DNA of 8,094 bases, from NCBI GenBank assembly GCA_019233415.1, contig JAFAMK010000152.1, positions 1 to 8,094 on the forward strand. The letters are read 5' to 3'. The first letter of the stretch is position 1. Every line of letters begins with the position of its first letter. The position numbers were made by a program, and so were the translations under genes. Source of the DNA: Vulcanimicrobiota bacterium. Its GTDB lineage: Bacteria; Vulcanimicrobiota; Vulcanimicrobiia; Vulcanimicrobiales; Vulcanimicrobiaceae. Below the pieces are notes generated by a model. That model did no database searches. It saw nothing but the letters and a program-made list of their open reading frames with translations, and had not been told where the DNA came from. Below, one piece after another: positions 1 to 6,289 of this stretch.

Positions 1-546
1 GGCCTCGTCCCGAACGACCTGCGGATCGTCGCGCAGGACGGCGCGCTCGCGGCGCGCGGCGAGTCCGGCGAGCTGCAGTTCCGCAACGCCGCAGTGACGC
101 CCGGTTATTGGAACGCACCGGAGATCACCGCGCGCACGCTCGACGACGGCTGGTTGCGCACCGGCGACGCAGGCTTCGTCGATGAGGACGGCGACGTGAC
201 GCTGGTCGGGCGCTACAAGGAGATGATTCGCCGGCGCGGCGAGAACATCGCGCCGCGCGAGGTCGAAGACGTGCTGGTGCTGCACCCGCAGGTGCACGAG
301 GCCGCGGTGATCGGCGTGCCGTCGGCGCTCTCGGAAGAGGACGTCGTCGCGTGCGTGATTCGCACGCCCGGCGGGACGGTCGACGAAGAAGCGCTGCGCG
401 CGTGGTGCCGCGAGCGGCTCGCGCCGTACAAGGTTCCGCTGCATGTCGTCTTCCGCGAGACGTTCCCGCTGACGCCGACGATGCGCGTCGCCAAGGAGAT
501 GCTCAAGGCCGAGGTGCTCCCGCTGCTCGCGGAGGCGCCGCGATGA
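1..546 (+). CDS. Acyl-CoA synthetase / AMP-dependent ligase, C-terminal part (5' end outside window)
   Basis: The reading frame is open from base 1, so the N-terminal ATP-binding part of the gene lies outside. The 181 visible residues are the end of an ANL-superfamily ligase, which makes an acyl-AMP and then an acyl-CoA. Seen: the end of the large domain with GYWN (35-38) and TGDAGF (54-59), the hinge GRYKEMIRRRGENI (70-83), and the small C-terminal domain with APREVE, HPQVHEAAVIG and LAPYKVP. The A10 segment reads FPLTPTMRVAKEML (155-168), so the usual catalytic lysine position is Arg162, with Lys165 three residues on. The pattern resembles crotonobetaine/carnitine-CoA-ligase-like or aromatic acid ligases, but the substrate cannot be read. 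It overlaps the next gene by ATGA, so it probably belongs to the pca operon. It could activate an aromatic acid feeding protocatechuate or, more speculatively, 3-oxoadipate. The family call is firm. Confidence 0.93.
   Translation, partial: GLVPNDLRIVAQDGALAARGESGELQFRNAAVTPGYWNAPEITARTLDDGWLRTGDAGFVDEDGDVTLVGRYKEMIRRRGENIAPREVEDVLVLHPQVHEAAVIGVPSALSEEDVVACVIRTPGGTVDEEALRAWCRERLAPYKVPLHVVFRETFPLTPTMRVAKEMLKAEVLPLLAEAPR
531..535 (+). promoter_or_regulatory. Shine-Dalgarno of the GntR regulator gene
   Basis: GGAGG lies 7 bases before the ATG at 543, inside the end of the ligase gene. It supports this start over the later in-frame ATG at 606, and with the ATGA overlap it indicates translational coupling. 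Confidence 0.75.
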
Positions 547-1226
547 GGCGCGCGGTCGCCGCGCTCGCCGACGTCACGCCGGTCGCGCCGCCGCGCGTCC
601 CGCGGATGAAGGAGAACATCGTCGATCAGCTGCGCCGGCTGATCCTCGAAGGAAAGCTCGCGCCGGGGACGATCCTGCGCCAAGAGCACCTCGCCCGCCA
701 ACTGGAAGTCAGCCGCACGCCGCTGCGCGAGGCGCTGCTCGCGCTCGAAAGCGAAGGGTTCGTCGTGATCGCGCCGAGCGGTGCCGCGTCGGTCGTCGCG
801 CTCGACGCGCGCGACGCGCGCGAGATCATGGACGTGCGCGAGATGGTCGACGGGCTCGCCGCGCGTCGCCTAGCCGAGCGTGGCCTGCCGACCGAGATCG
901 ACCGCGAGTTGACGACGCTGGCGAAGGAGATGCGCACGCTCGCCGCGCGCGACAAGCACCGCTACCTCGTCGCGAACGCCGACTTCCACGCGAAGATCGT
1001 CGAGGCGACCGCGCACGGCCGGCTGCGGCAGTTCGTGCCGCTGGTGCGGATGTCGTCGGAAGTCGTCTACATGCGGATGCAGAACCAAGGCCCGCGGCTG
1101 ACGCGTTCGGCGAACGAGCACGCCGCGATCCTCGCGGCGATTCGTTCCGGTGATGCCGAGGCCGCCGAACGGCTCGCGCGCGGACACGTGCGCAACGCCG
1201 CCGACCACTGGCTGGGGGAGGACTGA
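543..1226 (+). CDS. GntR-family transcriptional regulator, FCD (FadR) subfamily
   Basis: A 227-residue DNA-binding regulator. The winged helix-turn-helix spans about residues 23-85: ENIVDQLRRLILEGKLAPG, then LARQLEVSRTPLREALLALESEGF, the classic GntR recognition region. The all-helical FCD effector domain spans about 95-217. Candidate metal or ligand residues of that domain are visible: Asp147 and His149 (NADFHAKI), His193 (NEHAAIL) and His215 (RGHVRNAA). FCD domains usually bind a small organic acid, often through a metal. The ATG at 543 is chosen because of the GGAGG 7 bases upstream. The first 20 residues are Pro/Ala-rich, and a shorter form from ATG 606 is possible. Its place between the ligase and pcaD makes it the likely regulator of this operon, perhaps responding to protocatechuate or a muconate/lactone intermediate (inference). 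Known pca regulators are mostly PcaR/PcaU (IclR) and PcaQ (LysR), so a GntR here is unusual. Confidence 0.93.
   Translation: MRRAVAALADVTPVAPPRVPRMKENIVDQLRRLILEGKLAPGTILRQEHLARQLEVSRTPLREALLALESEGFVVIAPSGAASVVALDARDAREIMDVREMVDGLAARRLAERGLPTEIDRELTTLAKEMRTLAARDKHRYLVANADFHAKIVEATAHGRLRQFVPLVRMSSEVVYMRMQNQGPRLTRSANEHAAILAAIRSGDAEAAERLARGHVRNAADHWLGED
1217..1221 (+). promoter_or_regulatory. Shine-Dalgarno that fixes the TTG start of pcaD
   Basis: GGAGG within a G-rich run ends 5 bases before the TTG at 1227. The next in-frame candidate, the GTG at 1236, would be 14 bases away, so the rare TTG start is favoured. Confidence 0.7.
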
Positions 1227-2027
1227 TTGCCGTTCGTGCGCGCGCGCGACCTCGTCGTCCACTTCGCGTTCGACGGACCGCCGGACGCGCCGGTCGTCCT
1301 GCTCGCGAACTCGCTGGGGACGAACGTCCACCTCTGGGACGAGCAGATCGAACCGCTCGCCGCGTCGCGCCGCGTCCTGCGCTACGACATGCGCGGCCAC
1401 GGTCTGACGACGACCGCGAACGGCCCGCTCCCCACCGAAACGCGCGTGGAAGAGCTCGCCGACGACGCCGTCGCGCTGCTCGATGCGTTGCGGATCGCGC
1501 GCGCAAGCGTCGTCGGGCTCTCGATCGGCGGGCTCGTCACGCAGCGGCTCGCTGCGGCGTACCCGCGGCGCGTCGAGCGCGTGGTGCTGTGCGCGACCGG
1601 CAGCCGAATTGGGACCGTGGCGAGCTGGAACGAGCGGATCGCGACGGTCGAGCGCGAGGGGATCGGCGCGATCGTCGAGGCGACGATGGGCCGCTGGTTC
1701 ACCGCGCGCACGCGCGCCGAGCGGCCGGAACTCGTGCGGGGCTTCTCCGCGATGCTGTTGTCCACGCCTCGAGCGGGCTACGTCGCGGGCTGTCACGCCG
1801 TGCGCGACGCCGACCTGCGCGCCGACGATGCGCGGATCACGTGCCCGGCGCTGGTGCTCACCGGCGAGGGCGATCCGACCGCGCCGCCGGACGTTGGCAC
1901 GGCGCTGCGCGACGCGATCCCGAACGCCGAGTTCGCGCTCATCACCGGCGCCTCGCACCTGTTGTGCGTCGAACAACCCGCCGCGACCAACGCGATGCTG
2001 CTGCGTTTTCTGGAGGACGAGCGGTGA
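1227..2027 (+). CDS. pcaD: 3-oxoadipate enol-lactonase (alpha/beta hydrolase)
   Basis: Hydrolyses 3-oxoadipate enol-lactone to 3-oxoadipate in the cytoplasm, the last step of the protocatechuate-specific branch. The 266 residues match the usual stand-alone PcaD length. The alpha/beta-hydrolase order is clear: LLANSLGTNVHLWDEQ (25-40, oxyanion-hole strand), RYDMRGHG (52-59), nucleophile elbow GLSIGG with Ser99, LTGEGDPTAPP with acid Asp216, and GASHLLCVEQP with His244. NSLGT plus RYDxRGHG is typical of PcaD within this large family. Translation starts at a TTG directly after the regulator's stop codon (TGATTG). The gene ends in a GTGA overlap with pcaC. PcaC and PcaD are separate proteins here, not fused as in actinobacterial PcaL. 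The specific function is strongly supported by the neighbouring pcaC, pcaH, pcaG and pcaB. Confidence 0.93.
   Translation: MPFVRARDLVVHFAFDGPPDAPVVLLANSLGTNVHLWDEQIEPLAASRRVLRYDMRGHGLTTTANGPLPTETRVEELADDAVALLDALRIARASVVGLSIGGLVTQRLAAAYPRRVERVVLCATGSRIGTVASWNERIATVEREGIGAIVEATMGRWFTARTRAERPELVRGFSAMLLSTPRAGYVAGCHAVRDADLRADDARITCPALVLTGEGDPTAPPDVGTALRDAIPNAEFALITGASHLLCVEQPAATNAMLLRFLEDER
2012..2016 (+). promoter_or_regulatory. Shine-Dalgarno that fixes the GTG start of pcaC
   Basis: GGAGG sits 7 bases before the GTG at 2024, inside the end of pcaD. It supports the GTG start and coupled translation. Confidence 0.7.
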
Positions 2028-2413
2028 GCGACGAGCGCTACGAGCGCGGGATGCTCGTGCGCCGCAGCGTCCTCGGCGAAGAGCACGTCGCGCGTGCGAC
2101 CGCGAACGCGACCGAGTTCACCCGCGACTTCCAGGAGCTGATCACGCGCTACGCATGGGGCGAGGTCTGGAGCCGGCCCGGGCTCGACCGCGCGACGCGC
2201 AGCCTGCTGACGATCGCGATGATGGCTGCGCTCGGCCGCCACGAAGAGCTGCGGCTCCACATTCGCGCGACGCGCAATACCGGCGTCACGCGCGACCAAG
2301 TGAAAGAAGTGTTGCTGATGGTGGCGATCTACGGCGGCGTGCCGGCCGCGAACTCCGCGTTCGCCGCCGCGTCCGACGTCTACCGCGAACTCGACGAGGA
2401 GAACGAGCGATGA
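2024..2413 (+). CDS. pcaC: 4-carboxymuconolactone decarboxylase
   Basis: Decarboxylates 4-carboxymuconolactone to 3-oxoadipate enol-lactone, the substrate of the PcaD encoded just upstream. From the GTG start the protein has 129 residues, the normal size for a stand-alone PcaC, a small helical protein that forms oligomers. Family features seen: YERGMLVRRSVLGEEHV near the N-terminus (6-22), the FTRDFQELITRYAWGEVWSR region (32-51), then RATRSLLTIAMMAALGRHEEL (57-76), LHIRATRNTGVT (78-89) and IYGGVPAANSAF (102-113), the core of the carboxymuconolactone decarboxylase domain. The GTG overlaps the pcaD stop codon (GTGA), and its own TGA overlaps the pcaH ATG. No part of the domain looks missing. 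Confidence 0.95.
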   Translation: MSDERYERGMLVRRSVLGEEHVARATANATEFTRDFQELITRYAWGEVWSRPGLDRATRSLLTIAMMAALGRHEELRLHIRATRNTGVTRDQVKEVLLMVAIYGGVPAANSAFAAASDVYRELDEENER

Positions 2414-3087
2414 CCGACGGCACGCAGCCGCCGTACGATTTTCCGGCCTACACGAGCACGATCAAGCGCCACCCGAAGCGCGCGCTGATCGAGGCGCCGC
2501 AGACGCTCTCCGAGGTGACGGGGCCGACGTTCGCGTCGCCGTGGTATGGCCCGAATGCGACCGATCTCTCGCGCGTCGACGGGCGCGAGGCGCAGGGCCA
2601 GCGGATCATCGTCGCGGGCCGCGTCCTCGACGAGGACGGCCGTCCCGTGCGCGGGACGCTGGTCGAGGTGTGGCAGGCGAACGCGGCGGGCCGCTACCAC
2701 CACGACGGCGACCAGCACGACGCGCCGCTCGACCCGAACTTCATCGGCGCCGGCCAAGCCGTTACGGACGACGAAGGCCGCTGGCGCTTCCTCACGATTC
2801 GCCCGGGTGCGTACCCGTGGCGCAACACGTACAACGCGTGGCGCCCGGCGCACATTCACTTCTCGGTCTTCGGCCCGAGCTTTGCGACGCGGATGATCAC
2901 GCAGATGTACTTCCCGGGCGATCCGCTGCTCGAAACCGATCCGGTCTTTCACAGCATCCCCGACGCCGCCGCGCGCAACCGGCTCATTTCCGCGTACGAC
3001 CCGCAGCTGAGCGAGGCGGAGTACGCGCTCGGCTACCGCTGGGACGTCATCCTGCGCGGGCGCGGCGCGACGCCGGTGGAGAGCTGA
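2410..3087 (+). CDS. pcaH: Protocatechuate 3,4-dioxygenase, beta subunit
   Basis: Iron-bearing subunit of the intradiol dioxygenase that cleaves protocatechuate with O2 to 3-carboxy-cis,cis-muconate. The 225 residues include the N-terminal PcaH extension (about 1-60, with HPKRALIEAPQTLSEVTGP) and the intradiol beta-sandwich. All non-haem Fe(III) ligands of the family can be placed: Tyr96 in GRYHHDGD, Tyr135 in AYPWRNTYNAW, and His148 plus His150 in RPAHIHF. The conserved Arg145 lies two residues before them in the WRP. The Tyr-to-His spacing of 13 and 15 matches Pseudomonas PcaH. The C-terminal MYFPGDPLLETDPV and LGYRWDVILRGRGATP are also typical. The ATG overlaps the pcaC stop codon, with AGGAG 8 bases upstream. 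The protein looks intact and catalytically competent. Confidence 0.97.
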   Translation: MTDGTQPPYDFPAYTSTIKRHPKRALIEAPQTLSEVTGPTFASPWYGPNATDLSRVDGREAQGQRIIVAGRVLDEDGRPVRGTLVEVWQANAAGRYHHDGDQHDAPLDPNFIGAGQAVTDDEGRWRFLTIRPGAYPWRNTYNAWRPAHIHFSVFGPSFATRMITQMYFPGDPLLETDPVFHSIPDAAARNRLISAYDPQLSEAEYALGYRWDVILRGRGATPVES

Positions 3088-3089
3088 CG

Positions 3090-3644
3090 ATGGCGATTCC
3101 GACCAGCTCGCAGACGATCGGTCCGTTTTTCCGCGCCGCGCTCGAACGGCCGGCATGGAGCGATCTCACCCGCGAAGGCGTCGCCGGCGAAGGGGTGCGC
3201 ATCGAGGGGACCGTGTACGACGGCGACCGCACGCCGGTCCCCGACGCGCTGCTCGAACTCTGGCAAGCCGACGCGAACGGCAGCTACACTCACGCCGACG
3301 GGCGTTTCCGCGGCTTCGGGCGCGCCTGCACCGACCACGACGGACGCTTCTGGTTCCGCACGATCGTGCCTGGCCCGGTGCCGGGCGCGAACGGCGCCGT
3401 GCAGGCGCCGCATGCGAACCTGACGATCTTCGCGCGCGGTTTGCTCAAGCGGCTCGTCACGCGCATCTACTTCGGCGACCACGCCGAGGAGAACGTGCGC
3501 GATCCGCTGCTGGCGTCGATCGAAGACGCCGCCGTGCGCGCGACGCTGATCGCACCGCGCACCGAGCACGCCGGCGGGATCCCCGTCTACACGTTCGACG
3601 TCGTTCTGCAAGGCGCGGGCGAAACCGCGTTCCTCGCGATCTGA
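3090..3644 (+). CDS. pcaG: Protocatechuate 3,4-dioxygenase, alpha subunit
   Basis: Partner of PcaH in the (alpha-beta-Fe) protomer. Alpha subunits contribute to the substrate pocket but lack the iron. The 184 residues are slightly shorter than the roughly 200 usual for the family. Seen: the diagnostic N-terminus TSSQTIGPFF (5-14), the intradiol fold with VYDGDRTPVPDALLELWQAD (42-61) and GFGRACTDHDGRFWFRTI (75-92), APHANLTIFARGLLKRLVTR (106-125), and YTFDVVLQG near the end. Where PcaH has the HIH ligands this protein has PHANL, as expected for the non-catalytic alpha chain. The ATG lies two bases after the pcaH stop codon, with GGAG 8 bases upstream (within GGTGGAGAG), so the two subunits are probably translated together. 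Confidence 0.96.
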   Translation: MAIPTSSQTIGPFFRAALERPAWSDLTREGVAGEGVRIEGTVYDGDRTPVPDALLELWQADANGSYTHADGRFRGFGRACTDHDGRFWFRTIVPGPVPGANGAVQAPHANLTIFARGLLKRLVTRIYFGDHAEENVRDPLLASIEDAAVRATLIAPRTEHAGGIPVYTFDVVLQGAGETAFLAI

Positions 3645-3657
3645 CGCGGCGGGACGC

Positions 3658-4998
3658 GTGACCGGCGGCGAGATTTTCGGCGAACTCTACGGGACCGCGG
3701 CGATGCGCGCGGTCTGGTCGGCGCGGCGTTCGGTCGCGGCCATGCTCGCGGTCGAGGCGGCACTCGCGCGCGCCGAGGCGCGTGTCGGCGTCATCCCGCA
3801 AACGGCAGCGGATGCGATCAGCGCCGCGGCCGACGCGGATCGGTTCGACCTCGACGCGATCGCCGCGCGCGCGAACGTCGTCGGCTACCCCGTCGTCCCG
3901 CTGACGAAGCAGCTCGCGCAGCACGCCGGCCCCGATGCCGGGCGCTACGTGCACTGGGGCGCCACGACGCAGGACATTCTCGACACCGCGACCGTGCTGC
4001 AAGCGCGCGAGGCGCTCGCGCTGCTCGAAACCGACGTGCGCGACACGATCGACGTGCTCGCCGCGCGTGCGCGCCAGCACCGCGACGACGTCATGGCCGG
4101 TCGCACGCACCTGCAGCACGCGCTTCCCGTGACGTTCGGCTACGTCTGCGCGCTCTGGCTCGCGCCGCTCCCCGACCACGTCGAACGGCTGCGCACGGCG
4201 CGCGAGCGGGTGCGGATCGTGCAGTTCGGGGGCGCGGTCGGGACGCTCGCCGCGCTCGGCGCGCGCGGCCGTGACGTCGCCGCAGCGCTCGCCGACGAGC
4301 TGGGACTGCGGCTCCCCGACGCGCCGTGGCACGCCGACCGCAGCGCGTTCGCCGAGGCCGCCTGCGCGGTCGCGCTGCTGTGCGGAAGCCTGGCGAAGTT
4401 CGCGACCGACGTCGTCCTCTTGATGCAGACCGAGGTCGGGGAAGTCTTCGAGCCGCACGCGCCCGGCCGCGGCGGCTCGAGCACGATGCCGCAGAAGCGC
4501 AACCCGATCGCGAGCGAATACATCCTCGCGGCAACGCGCGGAATCGACGCGCTCGTCCCGCTGCTGCTCGGCGCGATGGCCGGCGACCACCAGCGTTCGA
4601 CGGGCCCGTGGCAGACCGAACCGCTCGCGCTGCCGCAGCTCTTCGTGCTCGCGTCGGCGGCGTGCGCGCATGCGCTCGCACTCGCGCGCGGAATGACGGT
4701 CGACGTCGCGCGGATGCGCCGCAACCTCGACCTGACCGGCGGCCTGATCGTCTCCGAAGCCGTCTCCGCCGCGCTCGCCGAGACGCTCGGCCACGAGCGC
4801 GCGCACGCGCTCGTCGAGGCTGCCGCGTCGACGGCACTCGCCTCGAACCGCCCGTTCACCGACGTCCTGGCCGACATGCCGGAGATCGCCGAGCGGTTTG
4901 ACCGCGCCGACCTCGAACGGCTCCTCGACCCCGCGCGCTATACCGGCGACGCGGGCGCGGTCGTGGACCGCGTGCTGGCCCGCCTTAGCGAGGGATGA
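3658..4998 (+). CDS. pcaB: 3-carboxy-cis,cis-muconate cycloisomerase
   Basis: Cyclises 3-carboxy-cis,cis-muconate to 4-carboxymuconolactone, linking PcaHG to PcaC. The 446-residue protein belongs to the fumarase/aspartase superfamily, and its three conserved regions are present: HWGATTQDILDTA (99-111), GRTHLQHALPVTFG (148-161) and the signature GSSTMPQKRNP (273-283). The N-terminal YGTAAMRAVWS (11-21) is characteristic of PcaB as against fumarase or adenylosuccinate lyase. The start is a GTG, 13 bases after pcaG, with only a weak purine-rich stretch upstream (GGCGGGA, 3649-3654). This is the one junction in the run without a good Shine-Dalgarno; the Met at residue 16 is a less likely start because it would cut into the conserved N-terminus. 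The gene ends 2 bases before the chosen ATG of the binding-protein gene. Confidence 0.95.
   Translation: MTGGEIFGELYGTAAMRAVWSARRSVAAMLAVEAALARAEARVGVIPQTAADAISAAADADRFDLDAIAARANVVGYPVVPLTKQLAQHAGPDAGRYVHWGATTQDILDTATVLQAREALALLETDVRDTIDVLAARARQHRDDVMAGRTHLQHALPVTFGYVCALWLAPLPDHVERLRTARERVRIVQFGGAVGTLAALGARGRDVAAALADELGLRLPDAPWHADRSAFAEAACAVALLCGSLAKFATDVVLLMQTEVGEVFEPHAPGRGGSSTMPQKRNPIASEYILAATRGIDALVPLLLGAMAGDHQRSTGPWQTEPLALPQLFVLASAACAHALALARGMTVDVARMRRNLDLTGGLIVSEAVSAALAETLGHERAHALVEAAASTALASNRPFTDVLADMPEIAERFDRADLERLLDPARYTGDAGAVVDRVLARLSEG
4990..4994 (+). promoter_or_regulatory. Shine-Dalgarno choosing between two starts of the binding-protein gene
   Basis: GAGGG lies directly against the ATG at 4995 (spacing 0) but 6 bases before the ATG at 5001. 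This favours 5001. Confidence 0.6.
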
Positions 4999-5000
4999 CC

Positions 5001-6263
5001 ATGAAGCGAACGACCTTTCTGACCGCCGGCGGCGCCGCGGCGGCGGCACTCGCCGCTCCGCGCTTCACGCTGGCCGCCGGCCCGGCCGCGACGGTGAAGA
5101 TCGGCTACCTCGACTCGTTCAGCGGCATTTTCTCCGACCTCGGCGCCGTGCACAAGCTCGGCGCGCAGCTCGCGCTCGACGACGCGAATAAGGCCGGTCG
5201 CGTGAAGTTCGAGTTCGCCTACGGCGACGACACCTCGAAGCCGGCGCAGGCGGTGATCGAAGGCCGGCGTTTGATCAGCCAGGAGAACGTCGACGTGCTG
5301 TACGGCGGAACGTCGTCGGCGAGCGGGCTCGCGCTGGGGCCGCTCGCGCTCGAAACGGGGACCTTCAATCTGCTGCTCGGTCCGCAAGACTCCTCGATCA
5401 CCGGCGCCAAGGCGACGAAGCTGACGTACCGCTTCGGGCCCAACGTGCGCATGCTGCTGGGTCCGGTGATCCGGCGTGCGCTCGCGCTCGGGAAGAAGTG
5501 GTATTTCATCCAGGCCGACTACGCGCTGGGCAAGGACGCGTACGCGCAGATGTCCGACGCGCTCACGCGCGCCGGCGGCAGCGAGGTCGGCCACGACATC
5601 GTTCCGCTCGGGACGAGCGACTTCTCGTCGGTGCTGACCAAAGTGCGCAACAGCGACGCCGACGTGCTCGTGCTGTGCAACAGCGGCCTCGATGCGGCGA
5701 ACACCGCGAAGCAGTGGGCGTCGTTCGGCCTCAACAAGAGGATGAAGCTGACCGGCATCTCGATGGAAGACATCTACTACAAGGCGCTGCCGCTCGACGC
5801 CGTCGTCGGCGCGACCTTCCCGGTGCTATGGTCGCCGAACGCGCCGGGCGCGCAGAAGCTCGCGGCGCGGCTGAAGCGCGCGATCAGCGGCCCGATCGGC
5901 GGCCGCCACTACCTCGGCTACATGTCGGCGAAGTCGCTGATCGACCGCATCACGAGCGCGGGGACGACGAAAGCCGACAAGCTGATGGCGGCGTTCGAGA
6001 ACTACGTCTTCGACGGGGCGAAGGAGTCGCGCAGCACGTACCACGCGTGCGACCACCAGTGCGCGCAGGACGTCTACGCCGGCGCGACCGTCGGCGCGAA
6101 GGCGTTCGAGCGATCGCAGTTCATGTACGAGATCGTCGGGACCGTCCCGGCCGGCGAATCGGACGGCACGTGCGACTCGCCGTGGGCAAAGGCCGCGACG
6201 GCCGCGATGGCGGCGCAAAAGCCGGCCGAACGCCAGAACTACACGCCCAAGACCTGGACCTGA
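5001..6263 (+). CDS. ABC transporter substrate-binding protein, Liv/type I family, probably for an aromatic acid
   Basis: A 420-residue exported binding protein of the branched-chain amino acid (LivK-like) class. The N-terminus MKRTTFLTAGGAAAAALAAP is a signal peptide: a basic start, a hydrophobic Ala-rich core, and likely cleavage around residues 25-30. KRTTFL resembles a degenerate Tat motif with only one Arg, so Sec or Tat export is open. The mature part opens with VKIGYLDSFSGIFSDLG and ends each lobe as expected for the periplasmic-binding fold (YGGTSSASGLALGPLA; YFIQADYALGKDAYAQM). Near residues 350-354 is CDHQC; an R/Y-x-x-CDHQ-type segment occurs in Liv-type receptors for benzoate- or cinnamate-like compounds. 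The ligand is therefore inferred to be protocatechuate or a related acid, mainly from the pca neighbours. No permease or ATPase gene accompanies it in the window. The start at 4995 would add two residues and overlap the pcaB stop codon. Confidence 0.9.
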   Translation: MKRTTFLTAGGAAAAALAAPRFTLAAGPAATVKIGYLDSFSGIFSDLGAVHKLGAQLALDDANKAGRVKFEFAYGDDTSKPAQAVIEGRRLISQENVDVLYGGTSSASGLALGPLALETGTFNLLLGPQDSSITGAKATKLTYRFGPNVRMLLGPVIRRALALGKKWYFIQADYALGKDAYAQMSDALTRAGGSEVGHDIVPLGTSDFSSVLTKVRNSDADVLVLCNSGLDAANTAKQWASFGLNKRMKLTGISMEDIYYKALPLDAVVGATFPVLWSPNAPGAQKLAARLKRAISGPIGGRHYLGYMSAKSLIDRITSAGTTKADKLMAAFENYVFDGAKESRSTYHACDHQCAQDVYAGATVGAKAFERSQFMYEIVGTVPAGESDGTCDSPWAKAATAAMAAQKPAERQNYTPKTWT

Positions 6264-6283
6264 CCGCGAGCGCGGGGTACAAT
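6255..6283 (+). promoter_or_regulatory. Putative sigma70-type promoter of the 129-residue protein gene
   Basis: TGGACC (6255-6260, 4 of 6 to TTGACA) and TACAAT (6278-6283, 5 of 6 to TATAAT) are separated by exactly 17 bp. The -35 element lies inside the end of the binding-protein gene. Transcription would start near 6290, the first base of the next gene's GTG, giving a leaderless mRNA. The spacer contains the imperfect palindrome CCGCGAGCGCGG (6264-6275), a possible operator or just GC-rich chance. Confidence 0.6.
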
Positions 6284-6289
6284 CGGGGC

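Noticed and set aside
870..1976. 368-codon open frame on the minus strand opposite the regulator gene and pcaD
   Set aside because: The product is low-complexity and Arg-rich with no domain, while the plus strand has well-conserved GntR and PcaD motifs and good ribosome binding sites.
5001..5021. Twin-arginine signal at the N-terminus of the binding protein
   Set aside because: Only KRTTFL is present, lacking the second Arg. The signal peptide is real, but Tat export is not supported.
3457..5049. 530-codon open frame on the minus strand opposite pcaG and pcaB
   Set aside because: It is antisense to two clearly identified enzymes and its translation is Arg/Ala/Glu-rich without any motif, as expected of shadow frames in GC-rich DNA.
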